This document shows positions 35,641 through 47,649 of a stretch of 64,000 bases of DNA, in pieces. Both the position numbers and the translations under genes were made by a program. The notes beneath the pieces were generated by a model. The model was given only the letters and a program-made list of their open reading frames with translations, was not told the origin of the DNA and ran no database searches. Numbering within the stretch: position 1 is the first letter of the stretch; every line of letters starts with the position of its first letter. This DNA is from Prosopocoilus inquinatus (lineage: Eukaryota > Arthropoda > Insecta > Coleoptera > Lucanidae), in NCBI GenBank assembly GCA_036172665.1, contig CM069871.1:59766713-59830712 (forward strand), read 5' to 3'.

Positions 35641-37197
35641 TGGTTTTGCACAACCCCACTAGAGGAGTGAGGGGTAGAAAGAAGAGGTGGTAGTAGTGAA
35701 AAAGATGGAAAAGAGTAATAAACTGTGTTGAGTGTACTGTTTATTGTAAAATTATTCTTACTCAATTATAGTAATTTTCGATAATCAAAACTTGTCCTGT
35801 TGTTAACTTACACCCACCCCTGGGCAGTGTTACAAGCCTGTATATTCAACTATAAGAGAAATTTTCATACACTAACAGAGAGAATACAAACAAGGAATAC
35901 GCGAACATAATTAAATCAATTAATTAATTAAATTTTCATAATCAATATAAAGTTATGAAAGGGAGAAGGGAAGATCAACAAAATTATTTCTATAAACCTT
36001 TGTTAATTGCTACATTTTCAGTAATAATGAATCTATTTTATTTATTCTCACCGTCGCCGGTCGTGGATGCTTCTTAGGTACACTTTATTTAAATCAAATT
36101 AAAAAAAAATTGAATTTTGAAAGAATTTTCCGCGAACTTTCTTTTCTGGTCGTATTTATGATGACCTAGGGTGACGTGGTTAGCTAAAGCTAGTTCTGGA
36201 ATTTCGGAGAACTGGCTTTCACCGGGGTCGCATTAATGCAATGCATGGAACTTTTCCACGATTCACCGTGATATTTTTTCGTTCTGCGAAGCAGTGCAAT
36301 GCAAGCTTTGTCCTTTTTTAACACGTTACCCTAGTATGATCTCATTTCTTGGTATACGCAAGCTGACTAATGCTTTTATTATATAAGCTAGCATTTCTGT
36401 TTTGAAATGAGTCATATTTTGACATGATACAAATTTAATAAAGTATCTTAATTAAATAAAGTGTGTTGAATCATAAAAACATAATGATAAGAATCTGGAT
36501 TCTTACAATTTGAATTAAGTTTACAGTAATCAACATACGCTAGAGGAAGGGAAGAGATAACAAATCCGTACACTTTTTATAAGCCTTGGTTAATTAGTAA
36601 CCTTTCCACGCAACAATTTATGTCTTTACTTACCAAAAGTATGTCGGAAAATTGCTGCTCCTCATCCAAGATTTGGAATCAATTTTTGCTTTTAAGATGA
36701 ATAGTTAGAAACGATTAAATTATTCATCACAAATTAATTAATTACACCAGACAACAAATCTTTCACTTTGCCAAAATAAAACCAGGAAGAAATAGATCGA
36801 ATAAATTAAGTCGTCAAATCACAGTTTCAAGGCGCACGAACCCCCGTTTCAAAATCTACTTTCTGTTAGATGTCGCGGTCGTCCGAGTCCCAGTTTTCGC
36901 AGAATCACAATTTTAGAGGCGCGCGATGAACGTGGAATTACCTGGAAACCAAATGTTAATGCTTTATCTCGACGTGGCCTGCAATAATTCACAAGCGAGT
37001 TAAATCTTTAGTCTGGAATTTCTGAGAACGGACAATCTTATGGTTTATGAGTAATACGATTAATCTTATGCTAGGTTTTAAATTTTAAAAATCGTTCTAT
37101 CTCCAAATGGCGCTTTATAATAATAATAAGCAAAAGAAAGTGAAATAAAAAATCATCATTGAATGGAGAAAGATTTTTCAAAATTTGTTTAGTTTAG
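35641..37197. other. No supportable gene
   Basis: AT-rich sequence with a short balanced-composition patch at 36120-36260. No coding or RNA family recognised. Confidence 0.4.
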
Positions 37198-37425
37198 TTT
37201 TTCAAGTGTAACGCGATCGTCACTTGTTTATGATTATGGATTATTGTTTCTAAGTTTGAAATTATTGGTCCTCAATTCTTCCGTTTCTTTTTGAATTTTT
37301 GAGTGTAACGCGATCGTCACTTGTATATGATTACGGATTATTGTTTTTAAGTTTGAAATTCGTCCTCAAAGGTTTGCGTCCCTCTTTGAATCTTTTCTTG
37401 CGATCGTCATTTGTTTTCATGTTCA
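37198..37425. repeat. Tandem repeat, period about 97 bp, 2.3 copies
   Basis: GTGTAACGCGATCGTCACTT recurs at 37206 and 37303, and a third CGATCGTCATTTG is at 37401. The intervening GATTATTGTTT(C/T)TAAGTTTGAAA is shared. Confidence 0.8.
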
Positions 37426-37847
37426 AATATTCAGTCACTTTTTTTAATTTTTTTGTCGTTGTTTACATTATTGTCTGAAGAAAAACTGTCTCGCTTTAGT
37501 TTTGAATTAATAATTTGTTTTTCTTGTCTATTTCTTTTGTTTATCTCTTTAACTCCTGAATTTATTTATTTTTCTTTCGTAAATATTATAGTCATCATTT
37601 GCTTTTTTGTGGTTTTCCGTCTTGATACGTACCATGGTCGTTTATTTTTCCTTTTAATTCTGAAATTAATTTTTCAAAAAATTTTTGTACTTCTTACTTC
37701 TTCGCCAATAATTACAGTCTTTTTTCTATTTTTGTTTTTTCCTGCTTTCATAAATAAGTAATGTTTTTAAAGTTTTTGTTTGTTGGTTTTTGTGAAGTTG
37801 AAATTATTATTAGTCTTTTGAATATTCGTTACTATTTTTTTAAATTT
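37426..37847. other. T-rich stretch, no convincing gene
   Basis: An open frame at 37411-37761 is Phe/Leu-rich only because of T-rich composition. I do not regard it as a gene. Confidence 0.5.
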
Positions 37848-37850
37848 TAA

Positions 37851-37979
37851 GGCCCGGGTCTATTCATCTCTGATTATCTTTAACCATGGATTAATTCCTA
37901 TTGACACAATTGTCTGTATAATTGTAACTATTGGAATAAATCAACAATTAATGTTAATGAGAGATAAAAATACCGGCCC
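37851..37979. mobile_element. 129-bp Harbinger-like MITE, TAA target
   Basis: TAA at 37848-37850 and 37980-37982. The termini GGCCCGGGTCTATTC and AAAATACCGGCCC are inverted, with inner arms around CTCTGATTATC/GAGATAAAA. Confidence 0.75.
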
Positions 37980-38358
37980 TAAATCTACAATTCGTTTTGA
38001 GTTCTTTTGTTTTATGATCTTAACATGTTTGTTTGTTTTTGTTACTTTTGTCAGCAATTTTTGTTTCTTTTTTCACATGTAGTGGGTTTCTTTTCTCTTG
38101 ATCATCGAAAACGTAATTAGTTTTTTTTATTATTTACATTTTTTGAAAACAAATAATTGTAATTTCTTTGGAAATTTTAATTTTTCCCCTTCGATTTTGT
38201 TTCTGGATCATCAAATATGTTCTGTTTTTTTTGTTTTTAATTGTTTATAATTTTTCTCTGTTAATCCCTCAAATGTAGCGATCATCTTTTATTCCCACTT
38301 TTTCTTTTCTTAATTTGAGAATTTCATATCCAAAATATGTTTATTAATAATAATTATA

Positions 38359-38873
38359 CAGGGTGCTGCGTTTTGAAACGCAACATAAGAGATTCCGTGT
38401 TAATTTAAAAGTACTCGAATATTAGCTTCCCTAATTATTTGACAACAAAATTCCGTTTGGATTTTTTAAAGTACTCTTAAAGATGAATCTGTCTGTGAAG
38501 TTTGAGAATTTTTTCTACGCTGAGTTTTAAGATAAGAAATAATAATAGTGAAAACTGAACAAATAATTAATAAATCTAGTTTGTTTTTGAAAAAGATTGA
38601 TAGAAAAGGCTTTTCCAGTAATTTATTTTAACATTTATTGATCAGGGCCGCGCTGATAGTTTGGTATAAATTGAATTTTGTTACTAATTTTTGTAAATAT
38701 CTTGAAACTGAGAGTATGAAAAATTTTCAAATTTCACAGACAAATTCATCTTAAAGAGTACTTTAAAAAACCTGAATGGAATTTTGCTGTAAAATAATTA
38801 GGGAAGCCAGTATTCGAGCACCTTTAAATTAACATGGGATTTCCTATGTTGCGTTTCAAAATGCAGCACCCTG
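38359..38873. mobile_element. 515-bp foldback MITE, CAGGGTGCTGC ends
   Basis: CAGGGTGCTGCGTTTTGAAA on the left mirrors TTTCAAAATGCAGCACCCTG on the right. The arms extend through GAAACGCAACATA and ACTTTTAAATTAACA. No coding capacity. A single-arm relic lies at 35470-35637. Confidence 0.9.
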
Positions 38874-39104
38874 TGTATTTATGCGTATGATTTTGAAGCT
38901 AAAATTGTATATCGTACAAACTGCTAAATAATCGTACGAATACGACTATAAAAATACACGGTTGGCAACAATGATCAGAAACAACCGAACGAACCAGCGT
39001 GAACTTTACCAACATTTGGCGGTTTGGCTTGAATAATCACCAATTTTAAGAGAAAAAACTCCAAAATAAAAAATATTTAGATTCTTCCGAAAAATTTCAC
39101 CTAA

Positions 39105-39260
39105 TGCTGGGTTTCCACACCTCCGGCATTCGGAATCCCTCTCGTGATTGGTAGATTTAAAATTTCTGACTATTTGAACGTTCAGAAATTTTTAATCAAT
39201 CAATCACGAATAAGAATTCGAATGCCGGATACCGTATTACGGAGGTGAGGAAACCCAGCA
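39105..39260. mobile_element. 156-bp MITE, TAA target
   Basis: TAA at 39102-39104 and 39261-39263. The ends TGCTGGGTTTCCACACCTCC and GGAGGTGAGGAAACCCAGCA are near-perfect inverted repeats, with inner arms around CGTGATTG/CAATCACG. Confidence 0.9.
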
Positions 39261-39263
39261 TAA

Positions 39264-39551
39264 AGCAGCTTTTCCTGCTTTGGAGATTTGGATAATTGAC
39301 TATTAAAAAGGTATTTGGCGTGAGTTCTTAAGAAATATAAAAATAACTTAAACAGAAACTGCTGATTAAGAACGCGCAGCCGCCTTAAAATTGTCCAAGA
39401 AAAGTTGAAAACACCTGAACTTTCATTTTGGAAATTTTACTAATGCCTTCCACGCCAGTAGGGAAAGTGATCACGTGATCGACGAAAACCGATGACAGTG
39501 ATCTCACTAAAATACCCAGTCCTCCAAATCTCCAGAGCAAGAAAAGTAGCT
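39264..39551. mobile_element. 288-bp MITE sharing its TAA with the preceding MITE
   Basis: It is flanked by the TAA at 39261-39263 and by TAA at 39552-39554. The ends AGCAGCTTTTCCTGCTTTGG and CCAGAGCAAGAAAAGTAGCT are inverted, followed by AGATTTGG/CCAAATCT. It is a different family from its neighbour. Confidence 0.8.
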
Positions 39552-39966
39552 TAAGAAGTTACAAAAATCCCTAGATTTTAATGACTTTTTGTAATTGTTC
39601 CCTTTTTCGCTTTAGATAACGATTTTTTTCTTAAGTTAGCTACACTATTTAGTTGCCTACCTATCGTACTCCAAAGTATGTAATAATAGGGTAGTATGCA
39701 ACAGGGACTAAAAACTCTTCGCCAGATGCCACCAAAAATGTAACAAACAAGGATTAAATTACAAAGAGGGTAGATTTGTTTTAACTGGCTCCGACCTAAC
39801 CTTCTTCGTCTTAAATGTGAATGTCTGATGGATAATAAACAAGTTTGTTGAAAAAGTTTGCAAATGAGTTAGGTATACAGATTCTGAATTCTTAATTAAT
39901 TCGAATCACGCATAATTTTCTTGTAGATGGTTAAATGATTATAGTTCATTTAACATTAATACATCT

Positions 39967-40176
39967 GAACAGATAAAATAGCGACATCTTACTATCGCTT
40001 TTTGACCTGACATTGCAGTAGGATAGACAAATTGAAGCGGGATTTGCTCCTAATAAGTAGAAATGTCGAGCTACGTCTCTGCTGAAGAAGCCCCAAGCAG
40101 GGCTGAAACAGCTGTCCAGAGGCTGCTCGAGGTTTTCACTGCAATCAAAAACGATTTGCACAAAATTTTTCTAATA
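39967..40176 (+). mobile_element. Retrozyme-like element, 210 bp, with hammerhead and internal inversion (copy 1)
   Basis: It is flanked by the 12-bp duplication ATTAATACATCT (39955-39966 and 40177-40188). The left part (39967-40058) reads on the minus strand and the right part (40061-40176) on the plus strand, relative to the 316-bp unit seen at 57386-57701. Both outer ends (GATAAAATAGCGAC on the left, TTTTTCTAA on the right) match those of the larger copy at 56913-57701. There is no protein frame. An inverted 5' segment fits retrotransposition with template switching or twin priming. Confidence 0.75.
40066..40130 (+). ncRNA. Type I hammerhead ribozyme, canonical core
   Basis: Core CTGAAGA is at 40082-40088. 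Stem II AGCCC (40089-40093) pairs with GGGCT (40100-40104) around a 6-nt loop. GAAA is at 40105-40108. Stem III is minimal (AC/GT around AGCT), giving GTC and predicted self-cleavage after 40116. Stem I pairs CTCTG (40077-40081) with CAGAG (40117-40121), and beyond an internal loop TCGAGC (40066-40071) with GCTCGA (40125-40130). Every core base I can check agrees with the hammerhead consensus. The tiny stem III suggests activity mainly as dimers, as described for hammerheads of PLEs and retrozymes. Not tested. Confidence 0.85.
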
Positions 40177-40681
40177 ATTAATACATCTATTAAAATGTAT
40201 TTGACTATGGTTTGTAGTACAAACAAAATGGATTTGACCTCCTAACCACTTCGGCAGCTATGCTGCCATCTTCAGTAGATGCCTTCTTCTTGATCACAAG
40301 AGAAGTGACTGTGTCATGCCTATCGCTACCTTATATACTAATTCGTTCCGCTCCAATGAAGCGTGTTCTCTAAAGCGAGCGTCTCACCGGATTGCGTCAA
40401 CCAAGTCAAGCAACACGGAACCTGCCAAAAGCCCACGATCGGTGTTCATTAAGTCTCTCTTATTTTTGTATATGAAAATGGTTTCAAACCCGTCTAATTC
40501 CCTGTTACTTGACTTTGCTTTTACTAACCTAAGATTGTTTAAATCTATTTTATAACTGGTGTCAAAAATTTGTTGGGCAACACTGGATTTTTCAATTCTA
40601 TTGTACTTTAAATGAGCTAAGTGAGTTAAAACGTGTCAGTATGTTTCGTTTTGTTCTATATGTTTAAATGGCATTTTTGAA

Positions 40682-41098
40682 ATGCAGGGGTACGCAATCG
40701 CACATTCTAATAGTAATACTTTAAAACGTTTACTGGCAAACCCCAAAGACAAAACTAAACCAAATCAGAAATCAAGAATCTATGAAATATCTTGTCAAGG
40801 GTGTACTAAAAAATATATTGGGCAAACAAAAAGAAATATACTGACACATTTTAAAGAACATTTAGCTCATTTAAAGTACAATAGAATTGAAAAATCCAGT
40901 GTTGCCCAACATATTTTTGACACCAGTCATAAAATAGATTTAAACAATTTTAGGTTAGTAAAAGCAACGTGGAGCAACATGGAATTAGACGGGTTTGAAA
41001 CTATTTTCATATACAAAAATAAGAGAGATATAATGAACACCGATCATGGACCTTTGACAGGTTCCGTGTTGCTTGACTTGGTTGACGCAATCCGGTGA
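40682..41098 (+). pseudogene. PLE GIY-YIG endonuclease end
   Basis: The frame reads RIYEISCQGCTKKYIGQTKR, with the paired cysteines and YIG, then THFKEHLAHLKYN, SSVAQHIFDTSHKIDLNN and DGFETIFIYKNKRDIMN, the full nuclease domain order of PLE proteins. It is intact over 138 codons but lacks the RT. The protein end (LLDLVDAIR) is followed by the element tail. Confidence 0.85.
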
Positions 41099-41200
41099 GA
41101 CACTCGCTTTAGACAACACGCTTCATTCGAGCGGAACGAATTAATATATAAGGTAGCGGTAGGCATGACACAGTCACTTCTCTTGTGACCAAGTAGAAGG

Positions 41201-41245
41201 CATCTGCTGAAGATGGCAGCATAGCTGCCGAAATACGTATTTAGT
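41201..41245 (+). ncRNA. Hammerhead-like motif in PLE tail, incomplete
   Basis: CTGAAGA (41207-41213), one extra T, a perfect 6-bp hairpin GGCAGC/GCTGCC, GAAA (41230-41233), then the palindrome ATACGTAT. Core order is right, but no stem I partner follows; the element end probably falls within the motif. An inverted copy sits at 40243-40281. The extra base before stem II also occurs at 52539. Confidence 0.5.
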
Positions 41246-41284
41246 TTTTAAACAAACTTTTTGTGGTTGGAATCAGTTTTCTTA

Positions 41285-42532
41285 TTGATACATCTACCCA
41301 TGTGAAGCAAATTATTTTCAAATATTCCAAGACTTAATTCGAATCACGCAGAATCTCATTCTAAGTGCAGAAAAATAAAACTTTTGGCTTGTACAACCTG
41401 TTGCAATTTTTTTTACATTCATCTACTCATCACCTCTCGAAAACCGTTAACTTTGGTATTACAGGGAAACCTTAAGAAATTTATCAAAACATTAAATGAT
41501 GGTCTATCCAACGATATAATAATATACAGGACATTTCATTAGGAAAGAATAATATTGCGGTCTGTACCCAAAAAACTGAACACCCTTTAGAATGGCAAAC
41601 AATTTCGTCTTTAAATAAAAATGCCGTTTAAAATGTTTGCTAATGCTGAATGAATATGCTAGAAAGATAAAGATAAAATTGATTGGTTGTGAGGATAACA
41701 ACAAGATAAGTTAGTTAGTTACCCACGTGAATTTTAAAAGATCCACGAAACCCCCTAAGCGTGAGAACTATTGCAGAATGACGTCAATATGCTACCAGGA
41801 TTGCAGAGCTTGAAGGCGATGCGCGGCGAAACCATCCCCTGCAAGAACCGCGTGCAAGTCGACCTCTGAGGCCCCTCCGGGATGAAACGAAAGGATCGTC
41901 GCTAAACAGGGCAGCATAAGGGCCGTCAAGTGTACGGAATTCCTTTACTTCAGACTTTCGTGTGGATTTTATCAACGTACAAGCGTAGTTCGTTTATCAG
42001 TCAGCGACTGCAACATAAAATAACAATAACATGTGTACCGACTGCACTACCTAGAAATAATAATCTTAATAGTCATCAACACGCAATAGCTTTAAAATTT
42101 ATTTCTTTGGGATTTAACTTCTGGATTAATTTCAGTAAATTTCGGTAGAAGATTTGATTGAACCTCATCAAATAGTTTTTTTTTTATTTCTTGCTATAAC
42201 ATTTTATGTAGTAATTCTGTAAGAGGCATTTTTGATTAGTCTTTTCCTAAAGTGAATAAACAAAGAAATTAAATTAAAAACAAGTTTGTGTCCCTTTTCT
42301 CAAAGTGGCTTTAAATTAAAGTCTCCTTTAGTTATGTTATGTTAGCTCTGACTTCATTTTTTTTTTCTCATACATTCAACCCTTGTCATTTGTCTTCTGA
42401 AATATTTTTTTCTCATTGCTTACGCCTTTCATTATTTACTTCAAATTTATTCTTATTCTTAATTCTTAAAATTATTATTATTATTAATTTTCAATTTTCA
42501 CCTTTATCGATTCGTAAAATACTATTTCTCTT
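41285..42532. other. No assigned gene; GC-rich patch at 41810-41940
   Basis: A minus-strand open frame (41975-41784) lies in the patch and is Arg/Ser-rich, with no family recognised. A lone CAGGACATTTCATT MITE-like end lies near 41526. A pyrimidine-rich run at 42345-42440 has no clear function. Confidence 0.4.
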
Positions 42533-42540
42533 ACTTTACT

Positions 42541-44178
42541 CAGGGTTGGAAAGTTTAAAATAAACTGTTTAAAACATAGTGTTTAAAACATGTTTAAAAC
42601 TCCGAATTAAAAACATACCATCTGTTTTAAACAAAATGTTCTAAACCTTTTTTTTTTTTTGATAATGTTTTAAATTCATTTTTTTTGTAATTTTAAGCTA
42701 AGAAAGAACTCTTTTCATGTAAGTGCTTTACTTTTAAGTTTAAACATGTTTTTTTGTTAAAGGTTTAAATTCATTTTTTTAGTTTTAAGCTAAAAAAGAC
42801 CACTTTTGATGTATGTGTTTTATTTTTGCAACGTAATTCTATGTAACCAGAAGTTAATTGTTTAGGGTCTGTATTTCACTGACAGATTAACTTTAAACTT
42901 TACTTTGTTCTCATATCAATTGTTTTAATAATTGTAGACAATGCCTGGCTGAGCTGATGACGTGATGACTACTCTGTAGCTCCTATTTGAACTAAATTTA
43001 AATTGCATTAGATTGATTATAATCAATTCATTAATTATTACTGATCATAGAATAATACTTATATTGTAAAATTTTAAAATACCTTTTCAATTTAGCCTTT
43101 TATTATTTCATTAAGTTTTGAAACATACCGGATCCTCCGCTCCCCTGTTCATACTATGGGCTACGAGATGAGTTATTATGTAGCAAACCGGCTTGAATTT
43201 GTCAATGATAATGCAATGTTAGGTCAAAAAGTGATCGTAGGATGTCGCTGTTTAAACTATTTATAACGTTATCGTTTCATTTGTCTACAATGAATTTCTA
43301 CCGTGTGTCCCAAGGCCGTATATTCGCCCTTCTAGAATTTTAAGGTTTGTTTAAAATTTGAAAACGATGAATTATACCAAAATTTAATTTGAATTTTCAG
43401 ACATATACCTACTAGACTTTTGGTTTCGCCGGAAGTAATATCAACTTTGTTGTTTTAAATAGAACATCCTACATGTTTTTACATGTTTGAAATTTTTGTT
43501 TTCCAATATTGAAAGCAACGAGTCGTGTATTTTAGTTCTAACGCGATCCAGTAATTTGAAAAAAATATTTATTTGGATTGTATTTGATTTTAGTTTTAAT
43601 TGGGAATGTTTTTCTCAGTATGTTGATACCAAATACTTCATACTTTCTTTGAAAATCATTTAAAATACCGCGACCATAGATCCTAGATAAAACAAGTTCT
43701 GCCTTAAATGATTTAAATTATTATCAAAGAACATACATTATTTTTAAAAGGGTACATAATCTAACATTATAAAAACATTTCATGTTTCTTTTAGAGATCG
43801 AATTTGAATAAATTCTTCTTTTTACACAATTATCAAATAATAATAATACGTATCTTTTTATGTAAGCTGTAAGGGTAATTTAAACATTTAAAAATTGTTT
43901 TAAACAGCTGTTTTTTTTTTTGTTTAAAGCATGTTTAATTTAGGGTCAATTTTAAACATGTTTTAAACAAAAAAACAGCTGTTTAAAACAACTTTTAAAT
44001 GTTTAAATTGCCCTTACAGCTTACATGAAAAGACATATTATTATTATTTGATATTTATGTAAAAAGAAAAATTTATTCAAATTCGATCTCTAAAAGAAAG
44101 ATGAAAAGTGTTTAAAACAAAAAAAAGTTTCGTTCGAAGTTTTGTTCTTTAAAAAAAAACAGTTTTTTTCCAACCCTG
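42541..44178. mobile_element. Non-autonomous hAT-like element, complete (copy 2)
   Basis: Terminal inverted repeats CAGGGTTGGAAA and TTTCCAACCCTG, flanked by ACTTTACT (42533-42540) and ACTTTATT (44179-44186), an 8-bp duplication with one mismatch, as in hAT elements. Near the right end 43796-43920 is mirrored by 43970-44105. About 450 bp at 43292-43740 is absent from copy 1. It encodes no transposase. Confidence 0.85.
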
Positions 44179-44186
44179 ACTTTATT

Positions 44187-44505
44187 TATCATACTGACTA
44201 ATTCTACTTGCTTTAATGCGCTTTCGCGTTCATTTTCTAAACAATTTCTAAAAGAAAAACCTTGTTCCACTTGTTCTTTTGTGACATATTGGCGCCCAAA
44301 TAAACTAAACCGTTCGAAATGTCTGCAAATCAAGACTAACTTTTGATAATGAGAATTCGTCATGAACTTTGTTAACAATTTGTGCAAATTGAACAGAACA
44401 GCAAAAGTTCTTCTGGTTTCTAAACTATCATAATTAAATAATTGCGACAGCTCGCGGTACGAGAGTAGTGGTAAAGGGGACACACCACCATCCTTGAATG
44501 TCAAA
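44187..44505 (-). pseudogene. Possible LINE RT C-terminal fragment
   Basis: The minus-strand translation has YDSLETRRTFAVLFNLHKLL and then FNLHKLLTKFMT, resembling the SLExRR..L..L.K.L block after many non-LTR RT domains. The hAT-like element inserted beside it. Short and unsupported by other motifs. Confidence 0.35.
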
Positions 44506-44655
44506 TATTAAAAAAGAAATCTTCAAATTTTTGTATTAATTAGTTTTGATTGTTATAAAAAGGGATCCAAATTAAAGAAGTATATTCAATTCTTACCATT
44601 CCAAAAAGTACCTAATATTATAATATTGGTAAATTCTTTACAATCTGGTATTATA

Positions 44656-46811
44656 CAGTGTGGGTCAATAGTGCGTATTCAGTAGATAGATATTAAGGCA
44701 GATTTTTAAAATCTGTTTCCTCTATTAACTTACCTATGGTATAGATGCATGATTTAAAATTAGTTACAATTATACAGAGTGTTCCATGTGGCTGTGTCAG
44801 ATCAAACTTATGTTTTTTTTAATGGAACATACTGTATATTATGGTTTATTTCGATTCGTCTTTAGGAGTAGATAATTTATTATAAGGATATTATGTACCT
44901 AAACCTAACAGTTTTTGGGACATTGACATTTCAATGTAAAAAAATGCTATTATTTGATGTTTTACAGATTAGATGTTTATTAAAATTCGGCATTTAAATT
45001 TTACAGTAACATTACATAACCTCTATGGAACAGAAAACAATTTCCATCTCGAACATATTCCTATTATTTTACACAGGGTGATTCATAAGTCCGATGTTTA
45101 TTTTACTCGGTTAGTTTAAATGAAACATCCTATATTTTATGACTGAATTTAATAGGTCTTTGATTAAGCCTTACAATGATATAAGGTTCAGTGTGTGTTA
45201 CACAACAAGCCTACACACAGTAAGATGCCAAATTTGTAAATTCATAAAACACCATTATTCCATCTTCTAATGGAATATTTTGCCTATAATATCGTTGCTT
45301 TTATTTAGAAAATCTGTATTGAGTCCGTTTCCAGTTCCTAACCTGTTAGAAAAAACTCATTTGATTTCTGACATCACAGACGACATGCATACTTAATTTT
45401 TATTTTACCAACATTACCCGATTATTTTAAGAAAGATTAAATAACGCTACGGAATGCAACAAACGACAATAAAAGTACCAATGAAAATAACTGTAAAATT
45501 ATAACCATAAAAATAATAATAACAACTGATTTAACATTAATAACAACATAGAAAATTTTCAAAATGATAAGCGTGGTGCTCTTCACATCGTCTTCTATGA
45601 CAAGGAGATTGATTCACATTTAAATCAACTGTTATAGTTATTTATATTATTACTGTTATTTTTACTGGTATTGGTACCTTTATGGGTATTGTTATTGTTG
45701 TTGGGTGTTATCTCATTTAAAATAATCAGATAGTGTCGATAAACTTAAAATTAAAATTTTAGGAGTTAAGCATTAGTTTCGCAGGCAACGGAACTGACAC
45801 TTGAAAAAGGGGGGGGGGGGGGCATCTTCAGGCGTGGATTCGATCCCCACTGCCTGTGCATGTTCATCTGAGAGATGAAATTTTAATCTGTCGGTTATTT
45901 TTCCGTGGAATTTGCTTCGAACTGGTGTTTCTGCATTTCCCTGGTTTGTAAGGCAAAGAAGATAAACATATAATAAATCGATCGCAGTCATAGTTAATGA
46001 TCATAATTACCAACCATTACAACTCTGCGACAAACCAAAAAGCTTGGAGCTAGGGTGGTAAATAAAAGTACGCATACGGTTTTTTATGTTACACACCAAA
46101 TAAATGTAAATTCTTAGCACACTAAAAAGTACAAACAGTCTCAATACAGATTTTTTAATTAAAATCAACCAAATTATAGACAAAATATTCCGTTCGAAGA
46201 TATAATAAATGCTGATTTATGAATCTACGATTTTGAAATCTTACTGTGTGTAGGCTTGTTGTGTAACGTATACTGAACCTTATATCATTGTAAAGCTTAA
46301 TCAAAGACCTATTAAATTCAGTAATAAAATATAGGCTGTTCCATTTAAACTAACCGAGTAAAATAAACATCGGAGTTATGAATCAGCCTGTGTAAAATAA
46401 TAGGAATATGTTCGAGATGGAAATTGTTTTCTATTCCATAGAGGTTATATAATATTACTGTAAAATTTAAATGCCGAATTTTAATAAACATCTAATCTGT
46501 AAAATGTCAAATAATACCATCTTTTACATTGAAATGTCAATAGCTCAAAAACTATTAGGTTTAGGTACATAATATCCTCATAATACATTTATCTACTCTT
46601 AAAGGCGAATCAAAATAAACCATAGTATACAGTGCGTTCCATTAAAAAAAACATAACTTTGGTCTGTCACAGCCACAGCCACACTCTATATAATTGTAAC
46701 TAATCTTAAATCATGCATCTGTACCGTAGGTAAGTAATAGCTAAAACAGATTTTAAAAATCTGCATTAATATAGGCTCTATCTACCGAATACACACTATT
46801 GGCCCACCCTG
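44656..46811. mobile_element. 2.16-kb foldback element, CAGNGTGGGNC ends (copy 2)
   Basis: TA on both sides. The ends CAGTGTGGGTCAATAGTGCG and ACACTATTGGCCCACCCTG are inverted. The arms span several hundred bases and match copy 1 (16111-17954) along most of their length. A GGGGGGGGGGGG run at 45810-45823 marks slippage. Another CAGGGTGATTCATAAGTCCG word near 45076 suggests an older MITE inside. No transposase. Confidence 0.85.
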
Positions 46812-47589
46812 TATATCCGACCTTAATAACAAAGTTAGTTTTTTTTTGCATTAAATAGTAGGGCAAGTACATAAAGTTTAAGTATGCGTAATAAGGTAAT
46901 TTTCAAAAATTTCGGACTTGGGCCCTTTTTAATCTCATCCATTCAATTATTTCATTCATATAATCAAAAACTGGAAGTTTCAGAGTTGCTTGCTGTTTTC
47001 CAGATACTTTCTAGACGTACTATACTATTTGTTTTGTTAAAACTGTTTCACACGCGCAGTTTGCTGAAATTGCTTCCGTAACACTATTGATATTTAATTT
47101 TCAAAACATCCGCGATGAAACGGCATTTTTTTAACGGCAAACTGAAAGAAAACATGATATGGATCGAGTTTACCGAATGAATCGTGGCCAGATGCGAGCA
47201 AAATTGTGAAGCTGAGGAGTTTGAAAAACGCCCCTAATTATTAGCATAGAAAATTTGATCCGGTATTAAAGAGTTTTGATCTATCTCCAGCAAATGGAAA
47301 TAGAAAAGATGGTCATCGAATTTATCATCTTGCGTTATACGTTAACTATGAACTCGCGATGTCTGGCTCAGAAAAAATACTGGAAATTTACAATCCAAAA
47401 TACATATTTTGTTCGATTCGAAATTGGAAAAAATCAAAAAGAAAAGACTGCATCAAAAAACGTAAGTACATTGGAAATGTATTCCAAAAGTTCGATTTAG
47501 CCAACGCCAGACCTACTATGCAGTCGAGATGGTGTCAGTGTACTAAAATCATTAATTGAAGTTTGTTCTTGTCCGATGAAAATCAACGT
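46812..47589. other. No supportable gene
   Basis: Short frames (46884-47081, 47276-47559) are not recognised. The end of this stretch may be the eroded 5' part of the PLE that becomes recognisable after 47650. Confidence 0.4.
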
Positions 47590-47649
47590 AAAACTTTCAG
47601 TATTATTAATAAGATAGAGAAATCCGTTGAAATTAGTAATATTGTTGCT

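Larger units (their letters stand above)
40240..41250. mobile_element. PLE fold-back: two 5'-truncated tails head to head
   Basis: The right copy (about 40660-41245, plus) holds the GIY-YIG coding end and tail. The left copy (about 40240-40650) is its reverse complement, starting again at the tail and running inward through the same coding segment, with many substitutions between arms. About 170 bp in the centre is present only once. Inverted partial duplicates are a known feature of PLE insertions. Confidence 0.8.

Noticed and set aside
37411..37761. 116-codon hydrophobic frame
   Set aside because: T-rich low-complexity DNA gives Phe/Leu runs; no domain, no splice or start context.
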